The position numbers were made by a program, and so were the translations under genes. The notes under the pieces are model-generated. The model saw only the letters and a program-made list of their open reading frames with translations, made no database searches and was not told where the DNA came from. A DNA stretch of 64,000 nucleotides, taken from NCBI GenBank assembly GCA_013112545.1, contig JABFGJ010000002.1, positions 248,001-312,000 on the forward strand. Direction: 5' to 3'. The stretch's first letter is position 1, and the number at the start of each line of letters is the position of its first letter. The DNA comes from Bacteroidota bacterium (lineage in GTDB: Bacteria > Bacteroidota > Bacteroidia > Flavobacteriales_E > Vicingaceae). Below are positions 14,781 through 23,388 of the stretch, piece after piece.

Positions 14781-15362
14781 CTACCATATCATGGGCTTCT
14801 TTAAAGCGGGCATATTTTTTTCTCCTAATGCTTTACCTATTTGTAATAATAATTCATATTCTTCAACTGTGCTTGGAGGCACAGCCTTAGCACATAGTGC
14901 AATAGGGGTTAAATTATCTCCAAGCCCTGGTCTTACGCCCGTAACTACCTCCGAATTGTAAGTGTGAATAGAAACTTTGGTTTGATTTACATTTACAGAA
15001 TCTAAATGAATATGAAACTCGGCATTCATTTTTAACCGCCCCCACCAAGAATAATACATAGCTGATTTCCCGATAAACTCATAGGAATATAAATAAGCAT
15101 CGTCTTCGTTTCCAGGTTCATATAAAACTTCACGTTTATATTCTTTATCTCTTATATCCAAAATCATCCCTCTAAATTGTCTATTACCTAAGCTATCAAT
15201 AATCACTTTCCTAATATCTTGTGTTGATTCATTGAAAACATAGCTTGTTGGATTTACTTCCTTTAATCGCATAGCGAGTTTAAAACAACAACTATTTAAA
15301 AACAATATTATTATTAAAAAAACTATGAATAGTGATTTACTTATTAATTTGTCAATTATCAT
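14781..15362 (-). CDS. Lipoprotein, candidate immunity protein for the upstream Rhs toxin
   Basis: The 193-residue protein has a hydrophobic N-terminus (about residues 8-24) ending FLNSCC, a lipobox-like site. The family is not recognised; the mature part contains YEPGNEDDAYLYSYEFIGKS and reads as a beta-rich soluble domain. It starts 35 bases after the stop of the Rhs-core toxin gene 15398-16243 on the same strand. An envelope-anchored lipoprotein behind a phospholipase-like toxin is a sensible immunity arrangement, but that is inference. Its C-terminus (PMIW) may have been altered, because a transposase tail follows in frame. Confidence 0.6.
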   Translation of the reverse strand: MIIDKLISKSLFIVFLIIILFLNSCCFKLAMRLKEVNPTSYVFNESTQDIRKVIIDSLGNRQFRGMILDIRDKEYKREVLYEPGNEDDAYLYSYEFIGKSAMYYSWWGRLKMNAEFHIHLDSVNVNQTKVSIHTYNSEVVTGVRPGLGDNLTPIALCAKAVPPSTVEEYELLLQIGKALGEKNMPALKKPMIW

Positions 15363-15397
15363 TTTCCGGTTCTAATTATTACTAATATTAACACGCT

Positions 15398-16243
15398 TTA
15401 CTGTTCTTTTTTAGTAGTTGTATTTGCATCTTTTTTCGATTTCACTTTTTCATATTGTGTTCTCACTTTTTGAACAGCTTCATCAAATAATGCATTATAT
15501 TCTTGTGGATCAATATTTTTCTGTTTTTCTCCAGCAGCGTGTTTAAATGGTTTATGATATTCCAAAGGAGTATAAGTTCCATCATCATTTTTCTTTCCGT
15601 GTGTAGGTGAATTTTCATCCATAGTTGGATGTAGTGCCATTCCTAAACTAATTAATCCCTTTATTTCGTTATCAGAATTAACATACTCATCCTCCTTCTC
15701 AGTGACAAAATCTTTTTTAAGTTGAATAGCCTGCTCTACAGTCTTATTTGATGGTTTCATAGAGTGCATAAATTGATTTTTGTTCCATTGATTTCCTCGA
15801 AATGGATTATCTGCTCTTTTACTTCCTTTAATGATTGCCTTTACTTGTTTTTCTGTCATTGCTCCAGACTTTAGCTCTGGTTCAAATGCTTTTCTTATAA
15901 TTTGCTCATGTACTTTTGTTGGCCAATTTCCATCAACATCTACTTGTGAAATTGGGTTATTAAAAAATACTGAAAAAGGAGACCATTCGGGACCTTTTTT
16001 AAAGTCAGGATCAACATTCCATCTTCTACCTAACCTTGTGTCTAAACCATAATCTCCAAAAGAGTAATTATTTCCTGAACCACTTACTTCATCATTCCTC
16101 TCTTGTCCTTGGAAGCCATAGGTGTAAGCATTTAGGCAAAAAATTGACTCGATGTCATTCTTTTCTAGAGACTTACCAAAAAAATTGGCATTCACCTCTA
16201 AAGCTTCCTTTGGCTCGTAATATGTTAGTTTAAGGCATCCCAT
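15398..16243 (-). CDS. Orphan Rhs-core protein with metal-dependent phospholipase C-like C-terminus
   Basis: The start chosen is the ATG at 16243 (MGCLKLTYYEPKEA), an N-terminus that to my knowledge is common on orphan Rhs-core proteins of Bacteroidota; an ATG 12 bases upstream is possible. Residues ~38-105 are the Rhs-associated core (AYTYGFQGQE, DTRLGRRWNVDP, FFNNPI, DVDGNW). The C-terminal domain has H112, ADN about 144-146, HSM at 160-162 and H205-x3-D209-x5-H215, the order of Zn ligands in bacterial phospholipase C. A membrane-damaging effector is therefore likely. It has no signal peptide and no Rhs barrel, so it may be an unexpressed toxin cassette awaiting recombination. Confidence 0.65.
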   Translation of the reverse strand: MGCLKLTYYEPKEALEVNANFFGKSLEKNDIESIFCLNAYTYGFQGQERNDEVSGSGNNYSFGDYGLDTRLGRRWNVDPDFKKGPEWSPFSVFFNNPISQVDVDGNWPTKVHEQIIRKAFEPELKSGAMTEKQVKAIIKGSKRADNPFRGNQWNKNQFMHSMKPSNKTVEQAIQLKKDFVTEKEDEYVNSDNEIKGLISLGMALHPTMDENSPTHGKKNDDGTYTPLEYHKPFKHAAGEKQKNIDPQEYNALFDEAVQKVRTQYEKVKSKKDANTTTKKEQ

Positions 16244-16268
16244 TTCTATGTGCAAGATACTAATTTTC

Positions 16269-16520
16269 TCACTTTACAATCTGTTTAATAATCTCAATTA
16301 TTGAAATGTAATCTTTGTTGAAGTAACACATTGCCGTTATTAGTAGAACTATCATAACTTTCAAACTTGGCAACTTAAATTCTATTCCTTCAATTCTCTT
16401 AATTTTTATCATGTCTTTTATTTTCTCTTTATATACATTATGCCATTTTTTTCTCAGATTACCAAGGACTATTGATTTGCTTCCAAAGTTCCAATGAGTT
16501 CTTAAATGAAAATAGGACAA
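16269..16520 (-). CDS. Small putative membrane protein
   Basis: An 83-residue open frame with one hydrophobic segment near the C-terminus (about residues 53-68, KVMIVLLITAMCYF). No family recognised. An internal Met at about residue 37 could be the real start. It lies 13-25 bases upstream of the Rhs-core gene on the same strand and could be the leftover immunity gene of a lost toxin; this is a guess from position. It could also be non-coding. Confidence 0.3.
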   Translation of the reverse strand: MSYFHLRTHWNFGSKSIVLGNLRKKWHNVYKEKIKDMIKIKRIEGIEFKLPSLKVMIVLLITAMCYFNKDYISIIEIIKQIVK

Positions 16521-17024
16521 GAAAAAAGTTCTTTAATTCAGTTTAAATTAATATTAATTAGTAAGTTGATGAATAAAGTTAGATTAAAAGCGTTTGACAT
16601 AAAAAGCTATACTTTTTGAATTCAATTACTTAGAAGGAATGTAAGTCGGACAGATTTTTACAAATCTTTTTTTGTCCTATATCGCTTATTTAAACAGTTC
16701 AATTTAAATGCCTTACAAAGGTTCAATATGACATTAATATAAAGTACCCACAGCCAACAAAACCCAAGTTGTTTGCTAAGGCAAAAAATCCTTTGTGTTT
16801 TCTTGGCTTCCGCTTATCTTCCCAAGGCTTTTTAAACCCCATTTTTTGAGCAACCCAATAACAGCACTTGATTACAAAAGCTGTTCCTTGTCCAAGAAAA
16901 ATAAGGTTTAAAAAGCTGCCAAGCTAAGTAACATAATGTGCATTATAGAACTTCTCACGCCTTGTGATTTTTGATTTTGTTGTTCGGGTCAACTATAATG
17001 TACATTATGTAAAATAGCTCCCTT
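16521..17024. other. Non-coding stretch with inverted repeats
   Basis: No gene is supported. It contains AAGGCTTTTTAAACCCC (16824-16840), repeated in the same orientation at 17861-17876. Near the right end, a TAACATAATGTGCATTATAG block (about 16928-16947) and a CTATAATGTACATTATGTAA block (about 16994-17013) form an inverted pair, each half itself palindromic. The second block sits just beyond the stop of the 88-residue gene. Confidence 0.5.
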
Positions 17025-17291
17025 CTAACGCTCTTTTTTTAAGTGATATAAAATCTTAGAGACGATTATACTAAATTCCCTTTTGAAATGATCTGTATTA
17101 TATGATTCTTCATTATCATGTGTAAGATTTTCCAACTTGACAAAGTAATGCTTAAACCAATCACTATCAACAACAAAGCTTAGTTCTTTATTCTTATTAT
17201 CATCTAATATTTTAAATACTTCAAAAGCTGATTTATGATTCTCATTTCTTGCATGAGCTTCAATTTCATTAATAATTTCGTCAAGTTTCAT
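17025..17291 (-). CDS. Small hypothetical protein
   Basis: An 88-residue acidic, helical, cytoplasmic protein (MKLDEIINEIEAHARNENHK...). I do not recognise a family. It is bracketed by non-coding DNA with inverted repeats: a palindromic pair lies just past its stop codon, and a GC-richer non-coding block lies upstream. That makes it look like a single-gene cassette. The start at 17291 is the only good ATG. Confidence 0.5.
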   Translation of the reverse strand: MKLDEIINEIEAHARNENHKSAFEVFKILDDNKNKELSFVVDSDWFKHYFVKLENLTHDNEESYNTDHFKREFSIIVSKILYHLKKER

Positions 17292-18181
17292 AAAATATAT
17301 TTATTTATCAATCTATTTCTGTGTGATAACTCGCTCCATTCCTTGCTCCAACGCATTGGCAACGCAAAAGCAAGTCATATCCGTCTCTGATTATCACACC
17401 CAAATAGATTCTTTTTTTTGATAGTCCAAATGAAAGAAAAAATGTTGACTACTGAAAAAAACGAACTCCATTTTAATGTAGAAGCTTGGGAAGTGCGTGG
17501 ATTTGTGCGGATTCTATATTAAAATGGAGTAATCCAAACGTTGCACTTAATTCAATCGAAGCAAAACACTTAACAGAGTGCGGAAGGGTGCTCCGAACTC
17601 TCTTTTCTTTAAAAACGGATGTTCATTTTAAAACGAGATGCAAGGAAAAAGCGCCTGCGGCTAAAAAGGCTGGGCAGTGGCTGCAATGAGTGAAGTGCAA
17701 CGGAACGGATTGCGGACATTGACCAAGCTTCAGCGAGCCGCCTGCGAGTGGAACAAGGGTGGGGCAAAAGAATAGATTTGCCAACAGCAAAGATATTTTT
17801 GCCGCTATGTAGGGGTTTAAAAAAACGGAGATACAATTAAACAATAAACAGGAGGATCGAGGCTTTTTTAAACCCCGGACGAGGCTAACCGCTTTAATCG
17901 CTAGAGCGAAGCGGAGGCAAATAAACAAGGTCAGCCGAAGCCCGCAGAGACCCGCAGGCTCGCTAAATTATGGGCAAACGGTGGGTTTTTAGCTTTTGCA
18001 ATATCTTCGATTTGCAAGGGCTAAAAACACAGAGTAATTTGCCGTGACAACTGACCAAGGAACGCAATAAAAGTGACAAGCTGCGAAGTGCAACGAAGCA
18101 CCCGAAGGGTTTTGCAGCTTATTTTTTTTACCTTTAAAAAGTCAACACTTTCAAAAAATGGGCTGCAAAAGCTTGGCGGTT
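17292..18181. other. Long GC-richer non-coding block
   Basis: About 890 bp with no convincing gene, richer in GC than its flanks. It holds an inverted repeat GGGGTTTAAAAAAA (17812-17825) / TTTTTTAAACCCC (17864-17876), an ATTTTAATGT / TATTAAAATGGAG pair (about 17471 and 17516), and a partly palindromic segment near 18078-18122 (AAGCTGCGAAGTGC...TTGCAGCTT). It ends at the 45-bp boundary copy at 18182. The density of hairpin-forming segments without coding sense suggests a structured RNA or a recombination/transfer region. Confidence 0.45.
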
Positions 18182-18226
18182 TTATTTGCTGACGACCGAA
18201 GTTGGAACACCGATTTTCCTGATTCT
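18182..18226. repeat. 45-bp boundary sequence, copy B
   Basis: It starts TTATTTGCTGACGACCG and ends TTTTCCTGATTCT, overlapping the first two bases of the stop codon of 18225-19136. It matches copy A at 11356-11400 at 39 of 45 positions. Copy A ends one base from the yoeB stop. Confidence 0.75.
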
Positions 18227-19136
18227 ATGATTTCAATAATTTAGATGCTCCTTCAGATAATGTTTCAAGAATGTAAGATGCTGTTTCTTTATTTATTACT
18301 TGGTCTATCGCCAAATCAATAACCTTTCCTTTTAAAAGCTGAATCCAAGTTTTTTTCTTCAATTTCCCTGACAATGACTTAAGCTCTTCGATCTCTTCAA
18401 AAATGATCTCTTGACCATATCCGAGTTTTTGTAGCTTTTCAATTACGATATCTACCTTTTCATTCAGTTCCTTCTCATGTTTCAGAGCTCTCTTTTTCTC
18501 TGTGGATTTCTTTTTTCTTTCAACATATGAAGCTCCTTTAACGGTAAGTTGTATCATTTGCTTTTTGTTGTATTCATCTGCAACTGCTACATAACCTTTT
18601 TTATAAAGACTTTCAGCTAATTCAAACGGTTCTTTATTCCGATAAGAAATGTCGCCTAATTCAAGCAAATATTCAATCGAATAAAAATGGTCGTTAAAAA
18701 CAAGATAGAGTTTTGCTAAAATATAATCTGTTTTATCCTGAATTGTATTGATTTTATCTTGTGGTTTCTCATGATTGTTATTTAAAATCAAAAGATAATC
18801 CTGGAACCTTTGTAGTGATTGCAACTTGCTATTGATGATATCTTTGTACATTTCATCTTTATCATCCGTATTTTTTAACCAACCGTAGCTAAATTCAAGC
18901 CTATCACTCAAACGGGTTAATGAACTGTATTTAAAGTTATCTACTAAAAATTCTGGTATTGGCTTAAGGTGTTGTTTAATACATTTTTCTACTTTCTCTT
19001 CCCATTGATCAGTTAACTTAAAAATGTCATCTTCTGATTTTACATTGGGATATTTTAGAATGTCTCTACAATCAGACTTAAGCAACTCCAATTCCTTACA
19101 AATTGCTTCGTAACCTTGTGTAAACTGATACTTCAT
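18225..19136 (-). CDS. Hypothetical helical protein, cargo next to ORF6N gene
   Basis: A 303-residue soluble protein of unknown family. The N-terminal ~190 residues are helical (MKYQFTQGYEAICKELELLK...). A central part (about 165-210, including YKKGYVAVADEYNKKQMIQL then TVKGASYVERKKK) resembles a winged helix. Then comes a Lys-rich linker, a helical hairpin and a C-terminal segment (ASYILETLSEGASKLLKS). It follows the ORF6N gene by 3 bases on the same strand, so the two form an operon. Its stop codon overlaps the 45-bp boundary sequence. A regulatory or phage-conflict role is possible but unproven. Confidence 0.6.
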   Translation of the reverse strand: MKYQFTQGYEAICKELELLKSDCRDILKYPNVKSEDDIFKLTDQWEEKVEKCIKQHLKPIPEFLVDNFKYSSLTRLSDRLEFSYGWLKNTDDKDEMYKDIINSKLQSLQRFQDYLLILNNNHEKPQDKINTIQDKTDYILAKLYLVFNDHFYSIEYLLELGDISYRNKEPFELAESLYKKGYVAVADEYNKKQMIQLTVKGASYVERKKKSTEKKRALKHEKELNEKVDIVIEKLQKLGYGQEIIFEEIEELKSLSGKLKKKTWIQLLKGKVIDLAIDQVINKETASYILETLSEGASKLLKS

Positions 19137-19139
19137 TGT

Positions 19140-19685
19140 TTACTCCTCGTTTTTTCGTTTGTAACCAATTGCCTCTCTATTTTTTTGATCTAATTCCTGT
19201 TGTTTAACAGCTTCCAATTGCTTCAAGTATTTAAAAATTAACTCAATGTCCTTGCTATTGCTTCCTGTTTCTTTTCTAATCTTTTCCAACTCAGATAAAA
19301 TGTCCTTATGAGTTAAAAGCATTTCTCTCATTTTAGTAAAAGTCCTAACAATTCGAATATTCATTTCAATAGCTCGATCGCTATTTAAAACACATGAAAG
19401 CATTGTTAATCCTTGTTCAGTAAAACAAAAAGGAGCATATCTCAATCCTTTTCTATCTTCATTGGAGGTCACATTTTGTGATCTCCAATTTTCAAACTCT
19501 TCCTTATCCATTTCAAACATAAAGTCTTCTGGAAATCGTTTCATATTTCTTCGGACTGATTGTTTTAAAACTCTTGTTTCTACTTCGTAAAGCTCTGCTA
19601 AGTCTCTGTCAAGCATCACTTTTTGACCTCTTATTTCGTAGATTTTACTCAAAATAACTTCTTCTGGAATACTTACTTTACTCAT
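19140..19685 (-). CDS. ORF6N-domain DNA-binding protein
   Basis: The 181-residue protein has the ORF6N domain at residues ~10-95 (EVILSKIYEIRGQKVMLDRD, LAELYEVETRVLKQSVRRN, RFPEDFMFEM, then GLRYAPFCFTEQGLTMLS), followed by a coiled tail. ORF6N and the related KilA-N domains are found in phage and mobile-element proteins and are thought to bind DNA. Length is typical of stand-alone bacterial copies. It lies upstream of the 303-residue unknown gene (3-base gap) and downstream of the second recombinase, in the same transcription direction. Confidence 0.9.
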   Translation of the reverse strand: MSKVSIPEEVILSKIYEIRGQKVMLDRDLAELYEVETRVLKQSVRRNMKRFPEDFMFEMDKEEFENWRSQNVTSNEDRKGLRYAPFCFTEQGLTMLSCVLNSDRAIEMNIRIVRTFTKMREMLLTHKDILSELEKIRKETGSNSKDIELIFKYLKQLEAVKQQELDQKNREAIGYKRKNEE

Positions 19686-19740
19686 AATATTTTATTGTGT
19701 TTGCTAAATTAATGTTATAAATTGGAGATTACATCCACTT

Positions 19741-20679
19741 CTAAAACGGATAAAACTGGTCTATATCTGCCTGCAAATCTTCTGTATGATTTACCAAATA
19801 TCCTTCCGTTGAACTGACATATCGATGACCTGCAAAATATTGAACTTGCCTTAAATTAAATTGCTTCAACCAATGAGTAATGACAGAAGTCCGAACTTGT
19901 TTGAAGTTGATAAATTCTTTGTTTTGTTCTCTTATTTCTTGACTCAATCGCTTCCAAACCTCTTTACAATCTGTTCTTACATTGCATTTTCTACCAAATG
20001 GTGGTGAACTGATAAATAGGTTTTTAGTTTCTTCTTTGCAGAATTTCAACAGCTCATTTCTTGTTGTATATTGGTATTCCATCAACTCAATAATCTGGTT
20101 TGATTTCAATTCTAAAATTCGTTCATTGCTCTTTCTTCCTCCTCCAATAAATACTTTTCCCTCTTTCAATTTCAAATCATTTAGTTGCAAATTATTTACC
20201 TCAGGAGTTGTTAAACCTTGATTGATCATTAAACTTAAAATGGCTTTATTTCTCGCTTTTCCTATTCGATAACTTTCAAACCAATTTCGATTTGCTCGCT
20301 CATCTTTTTCATCAGGAACTTTGTAATCATTGTAGATTTTGTCCAACTGTTGTTTGTCTAAAATCGGATAAAGCTTTTTGGTTTTTGTTCCTCTAATTTT
20401 CAGATGTTGAACTGGATTTTCTGTTCGATGGCCACCATCAATTTGAAAGTTAAAAAACTGCTTGATTACATTCAATCTGATATTTCTGGTTTTATTCTCC
20501 TGTCCTCTTTTTTGTAAGTGGCCTAAATAACTCAAAACTTCTTTTGCTGTGGCATTTTCGATTGTAGTTCCATCTTTGTCCAACCAAGCTAAAAAATCAA
20601 GCGCATAAGTGTTGTAATGACTTACAGTTGACTTACTTTTTCCATGACTTTGCAAGTGTTCTTTAAAACTATTCGCCAT
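19741..20679 (-). CDS. Second tyrosine recombinase of the pair, catalytically degenerate
   Basis: The 312-residue protein has an N-terminal SAM-like core-binding domain (about 1-90) and a C-terminal phage-integrase fold. The box I arginine is replaced by threonine (GLTTPE, T157) and the box II histidine by lysine (FKQVRTSV, K260). R263, H285 and the nucleophile-position Y294 (TEGYLVN) remain. It may act only as a partner of the canonical recombinase, or be a structural subunit. It overlaps the upstream recombinase gene by 11 bases. Its last 18 codons occur twice more at 11997-12053 and 12469-12525. Confidence 0.85.
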   Translation of the reverse strand: MANSFKEHLQSHGKSKSTVSHYNTYALDFLAWLDKDGTTIENATAKEVLSYLGHLQKRGQENKTRNIRLNVIKQFFNFQIDGGHRTENPVQHLKIRGTKTKKLYPILDKQQLDKIYNDYKVPDEKDERANRNWFESYRIGKARNKAILSLMINQGLTTPEVNNLQLNDLKLKEGKVFIGGGRKSNERILELKSNQIIELMEYQYTTRNELLKFCKEETKNLFISSPPFGRKCNVRTDCKEVWKRLSQEIREQNKEFINFKQVRTSVITHWLKQFNLRQVQYFAGHRYVSSTEGYLVNHTEDLQADIDQFYPF

Positions 20680-21607
20680 TTTCTTTTGGAATTAAATGAG
20701 TATAAATTTGAGTTGATTCTAATGTTGAATGACCTAAAAACCGTTGAATTTTCTGCAATTCCATTCCATTCTGAAGTAAATGAGTAGCAATGGAATGCCG
20801 CAACGTATGTAAACCAACTTCTTTTTGCTGTAAACTGGTATTTTCAACCAATACAATCAATTTTTTTAATCTGCCATACAAGCTGGATCCTGCCATTGAT
20901 TTTCCAAACATTCCAATAAACAAACTACTTTCTTTTTGACTTTTAATTAACTGAGGTCGATAATCATAAATATATTCCTGTAAAATTTTAGAACTCGATT
21001 TGCTGAACGGAACTAATCTTTCCTTGTAGTTTTTCCCTTTCCGAACATGTAAAATTCTTCTGTCAAAATTCAAATCATCTAAGATCAAACTGCTTCCTTC
21101 TGTTCTTCGTAATCCACAACCATAGAAGACGACCAACATGGCTTTATCTCTGGCGTTAAATGCTTCTTGTTTGGGATGTGGGGTTTCTTGGTTGGTCACT
21201 TCAAAAAGCTGTTTGATTTCTTCCTGAGTTAATACCGTAAAATTTCCCTTGTCTAGTTTGAGTTGTTTTAATGTTACTGGTGGAATTCCTCTTGTTCCTT
21301 TATGAATTAAAAACTCATAAAACTTTTCTAAAGCTTGAATTTGCTGATTGATGTAAACATTTCCTAAACCACCACCACGCCTTTGATTTGGTCTTGAACT
21401 GATGTGATTGAAGTAATTTTTATAATCTTGGGTTTGGATTTGATTGATTTGGTTGCAGTCCTGCTGCTCTAAAAAGTGTAGAAATTCCCTGATGTTGTGC
21501 GGCATATTGTAAACCGTTTGAGGATTATAACCCAAGATGTCTAACCACTCTGTAAAAGCAATTTGCAAATGTTCAAAGCTTGCGTTTTTGAGGACTAAAA
21601 ATTTCAT
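20669..21607 (-). CDS. First tyrosine recombinase of the pair (XerC/D-like, canonical)
   Basis: The 312-residue site-specific recombinase/integrase cuts and rejoins DNA through a 3'-phosphotyrosyl link. All catalytic positions are seen: R167 (GLRRTE), a Lys in VRKGKN, HTLRH (H267, R270), LGH (H293) and Y302 (IYTHL). The N-terminal core-binding domain spans about residues 8-105. Its start follows the ATPase stop directly (TAAATG) and its end overlaps the second recombinase, so the three genes are translationally coupled. It is not the housekeeping XerC or XerD, given this context. Confidence 0.93.
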   Translation of the reverse strand: MKFLVLKNASFEHLQIAFTEWLDILGYNPQTVYNMPHNIREFLHFLEQQDCNQINQIQTQDYKNYFNHISSRPNQRRGGGLGNVYINQQIQALEKFYEFLIHKGTRGIPPVTLKQLKLDKGNFTVLTQEEIKQLFEVTNQETPHPKQEAFNARDKAMLVVFYGCGLRRTEGSSLILDDLNFDRRILHVRKGKNYKERLVPFSKSSSKILQEYIYDYRPQLIKSQKESSLFIGMFGKSMAGSSLYGRLKKLIVLVENTSLQQKEVGLHTLRHSIATHLLQNGMELQKIQRFLGHSTLESTQIYTHLIPKENGE

Positions 21608-23236
21608 TTACGATACCTTTTTAGCTTCTTCTGTGAACTTGTCCTTTATTTTGCTGATTCTCTTTTTCTTAAGTGGTTCATTCTCATTTTGAACTACTGG
21701 CGAACCTGTGAACCTCTCCAACTTTTTAAGGTTTTCATCTAATACATTACTTACATGGTTCTTAAGCTCTTGAAACTCTTTATAACTAACAATCTGATAA
21801 TTATAAGCTGTTCCCTTTTTGCCTTTCACTTTCTTAATGTAGAAATTACTTAACAGACTTAAATTGTATCTTTTCTGATTGCTTGGATTGACTTTAAACG
21901 CTCTTCTAATTTCTTGATTGGTAAACTCTTTTTTATTTTCTTGTTCCAAATAACTTTTAACAGCTTCTAAATAATCTCTGCAAGCTCCGCTCAATTCATC
22001 ACTTTTTCTTAGCAGTATTATTTTCATCAATTTGTTGGCTTCTTCTACATCTTCCAAAGTGGTTTCTATAAATACTTCTCCTGTTTCTTCATCTACTTTT
22101 TGTATTCTTTGATGTTGATGGTAAAAGGTAATGGCTTCAATAAATTGTAAATAATGGTTGTTGCTTCTCCTTGGTTTCAAAACTTCATCAGGTATATTCA
22201 ACAGCTCTGCAAATGGATTTACGATTGCAATGGGTTCTAGTATTCGTTGACAATTTTGCAATAATTCTTTAGCTTGATTTTCTGCTTCCTGGTTGATTTT
22301 TCTTGCACTAATTTTCCGCTGATAATCCATGATTCGTTTATCCTGTTCCTTGCTTTCATCGAGGTAAATTAAAAAGGATCTGTTGGCGTTATCTTCATAA
22401 ATCTGTTCTTTCGTTGTACATCCACTAACACTTACTGGACCTTCTACCACTAAATGAATGGTTCTAGTTTCTCCTTTGGTGTTCTTATGTGCAATGGTTT
22501 TCGAGATTCGTTTTTTAGATTGTAATTCTCGTAATGGATAAAGTACATTTTCAGCTCCATCTAAATCTTCAATTAATATGAGTTTGTGTTTCAGTTCTCT
22601 TTGTCCGAAGTAGTAAAAAGCATTCTCGCTTAAAGTTGTAATTTCTATTCTATCTTCATCAGGCATCAACTCTCCAACTTTTTCTTGCAAATGTGTTTTT
22701 CCTGTTCCGCTACTTCCTAAACTCACAATATGCAAAGGTTGCTGTCTCTTTCTGCTCGTAAAAATTAAAAACATAATCAAGCGATTAATCTCTTCTCCAA
22801 CAACGCCACTTTTTCCAATTAAATCATTTGTGTTTTCTAATAGTTTGGGAGTTTTTAAAAATACTTCTGCTGCTTTATGTTCCTCTGCTGTTAGCTTTGG
22901 ACTTTCATATTGTTGGCTTTCAGTTTCCTTTATTTGTTTGATTCTGTATTCTTCTAATGTTCCTGTTAGTTCAGCAATACTTGCAGCAATTATACTTGTT
23001 CCAATCTCCAACTTTTCGGCTGTTCTTCTGATCAGTTTCTCACAAGCTAAATCATTGTATAAATCCAAATTATGGCGAACTGGTGGAACACTACTATCAT
23101 TCAGCTCAATTTTTAATGTGCTTCGCATTCTGTCTAACCCATCCAATTTTATCCCACCCAAAACGGTTAGTTTTAAGATGTCGTTTTTGTAAATCAGATT
23201 TTCAGGATTATTGGTGTTGAAGTTTTTTGCTGTCAT
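21608..23236 (-). CDS. P-loop ATPase of the recombinase element
   Basis: A 542-residue protein with Walker A GSSGTGKT (174-181) and Walker B LILIEDLD (219-226), then a sensor-like region (VSGCTTKEQIYEDNANRSFL, about 276-296). The C-terminal third has a winged-helix-like region (FTNQEIRRAFKVNPSNQKRY). It resembles the ATPase half of primase/helicase-like proteins that I recall beside recombinase pairs in Bacteroidota, but no CHC2 zinc finger is present here. It is the first gene of the ATPase-recombinase-recombinase operon and probably prepares or holds DNA for recombination. Confidence 0.75.
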   Translation of the reverse strand: MTAKNFNTNNPENLIYKNDILKLTVLGGIKLDGLDRMRSTLKIELNDSSVPPVRHNLDLYNDLACEKLIRRTAEKLEIGTSIIAASIAELTGTLEEYRIKQIKETESQQYESPKLTAEEHKAAEVFLKTPKLLENTNDLIGKSGVVGEEINRLIMFLIFTSRKRQQPLHIVSLGSSGTGKTHLQEKVGELMPDEDRIEITTLSENAFYYFGQRELKHKLILIEDLDGAENVLYPLRELQSKKRISKTIAHKNTKGETRTIHLVVEGPVSVSGCTTKEQIYEDNANRSFLIYLDESKEQDKRIMDYQRKISARKINQEAENQAKELLQNCQRILEPIAIVNPFAELLNIPDEVLKPRRSNNHYLQFIEAITFYHQHQRIQKVDEETGEVFIETTLEDVEEANKLMKIILLRKSDELSGACRDYLEAVKSYLEQENKKEFTNQEIRRAFKVNPSNQKRYNLSLLSNFYIKKVKGKKGTAYNYQIVSYKEFQELKNHVSNVLDENLKKLERFTGSPVVQNENEPLKKKRISKIKDKFTEEAKKVS

Positions 23237-23332
23237 GTTGAAAAATATTTATATTCTCATATCTGTCCCAAAAGTAATTTATTTGAGATTAACAAGAAAG
23301 ACTATTGAGAGATATTTTTAAAATTTATTCCC

Positions 23333-23340
23333 TAAATTTG
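23333..23340 (+). promoter_or_regulatory. -7 element for the XRE gene
   Basis: TAAATTTG fits TANNTTTG and lies 49 bases upstream of the XRE start, in the divergent gap between the ATPase and XRE genes. The XRE protein may bind here and control both directions; that is inference. Confidence 0.45.
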
Positions 23341-23388
23341 TCCAACCAACCGCTTTTAGTAGGTTTTAACTGTTAATAATTCTCAAGT

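Noticed and set aside
17486-17928. Open frames on both strands in the GC-richer block
   Set aside because: They overlap one another, lack ribosome-binding sites, and read as low-sense sequence; the block looks non-coding.
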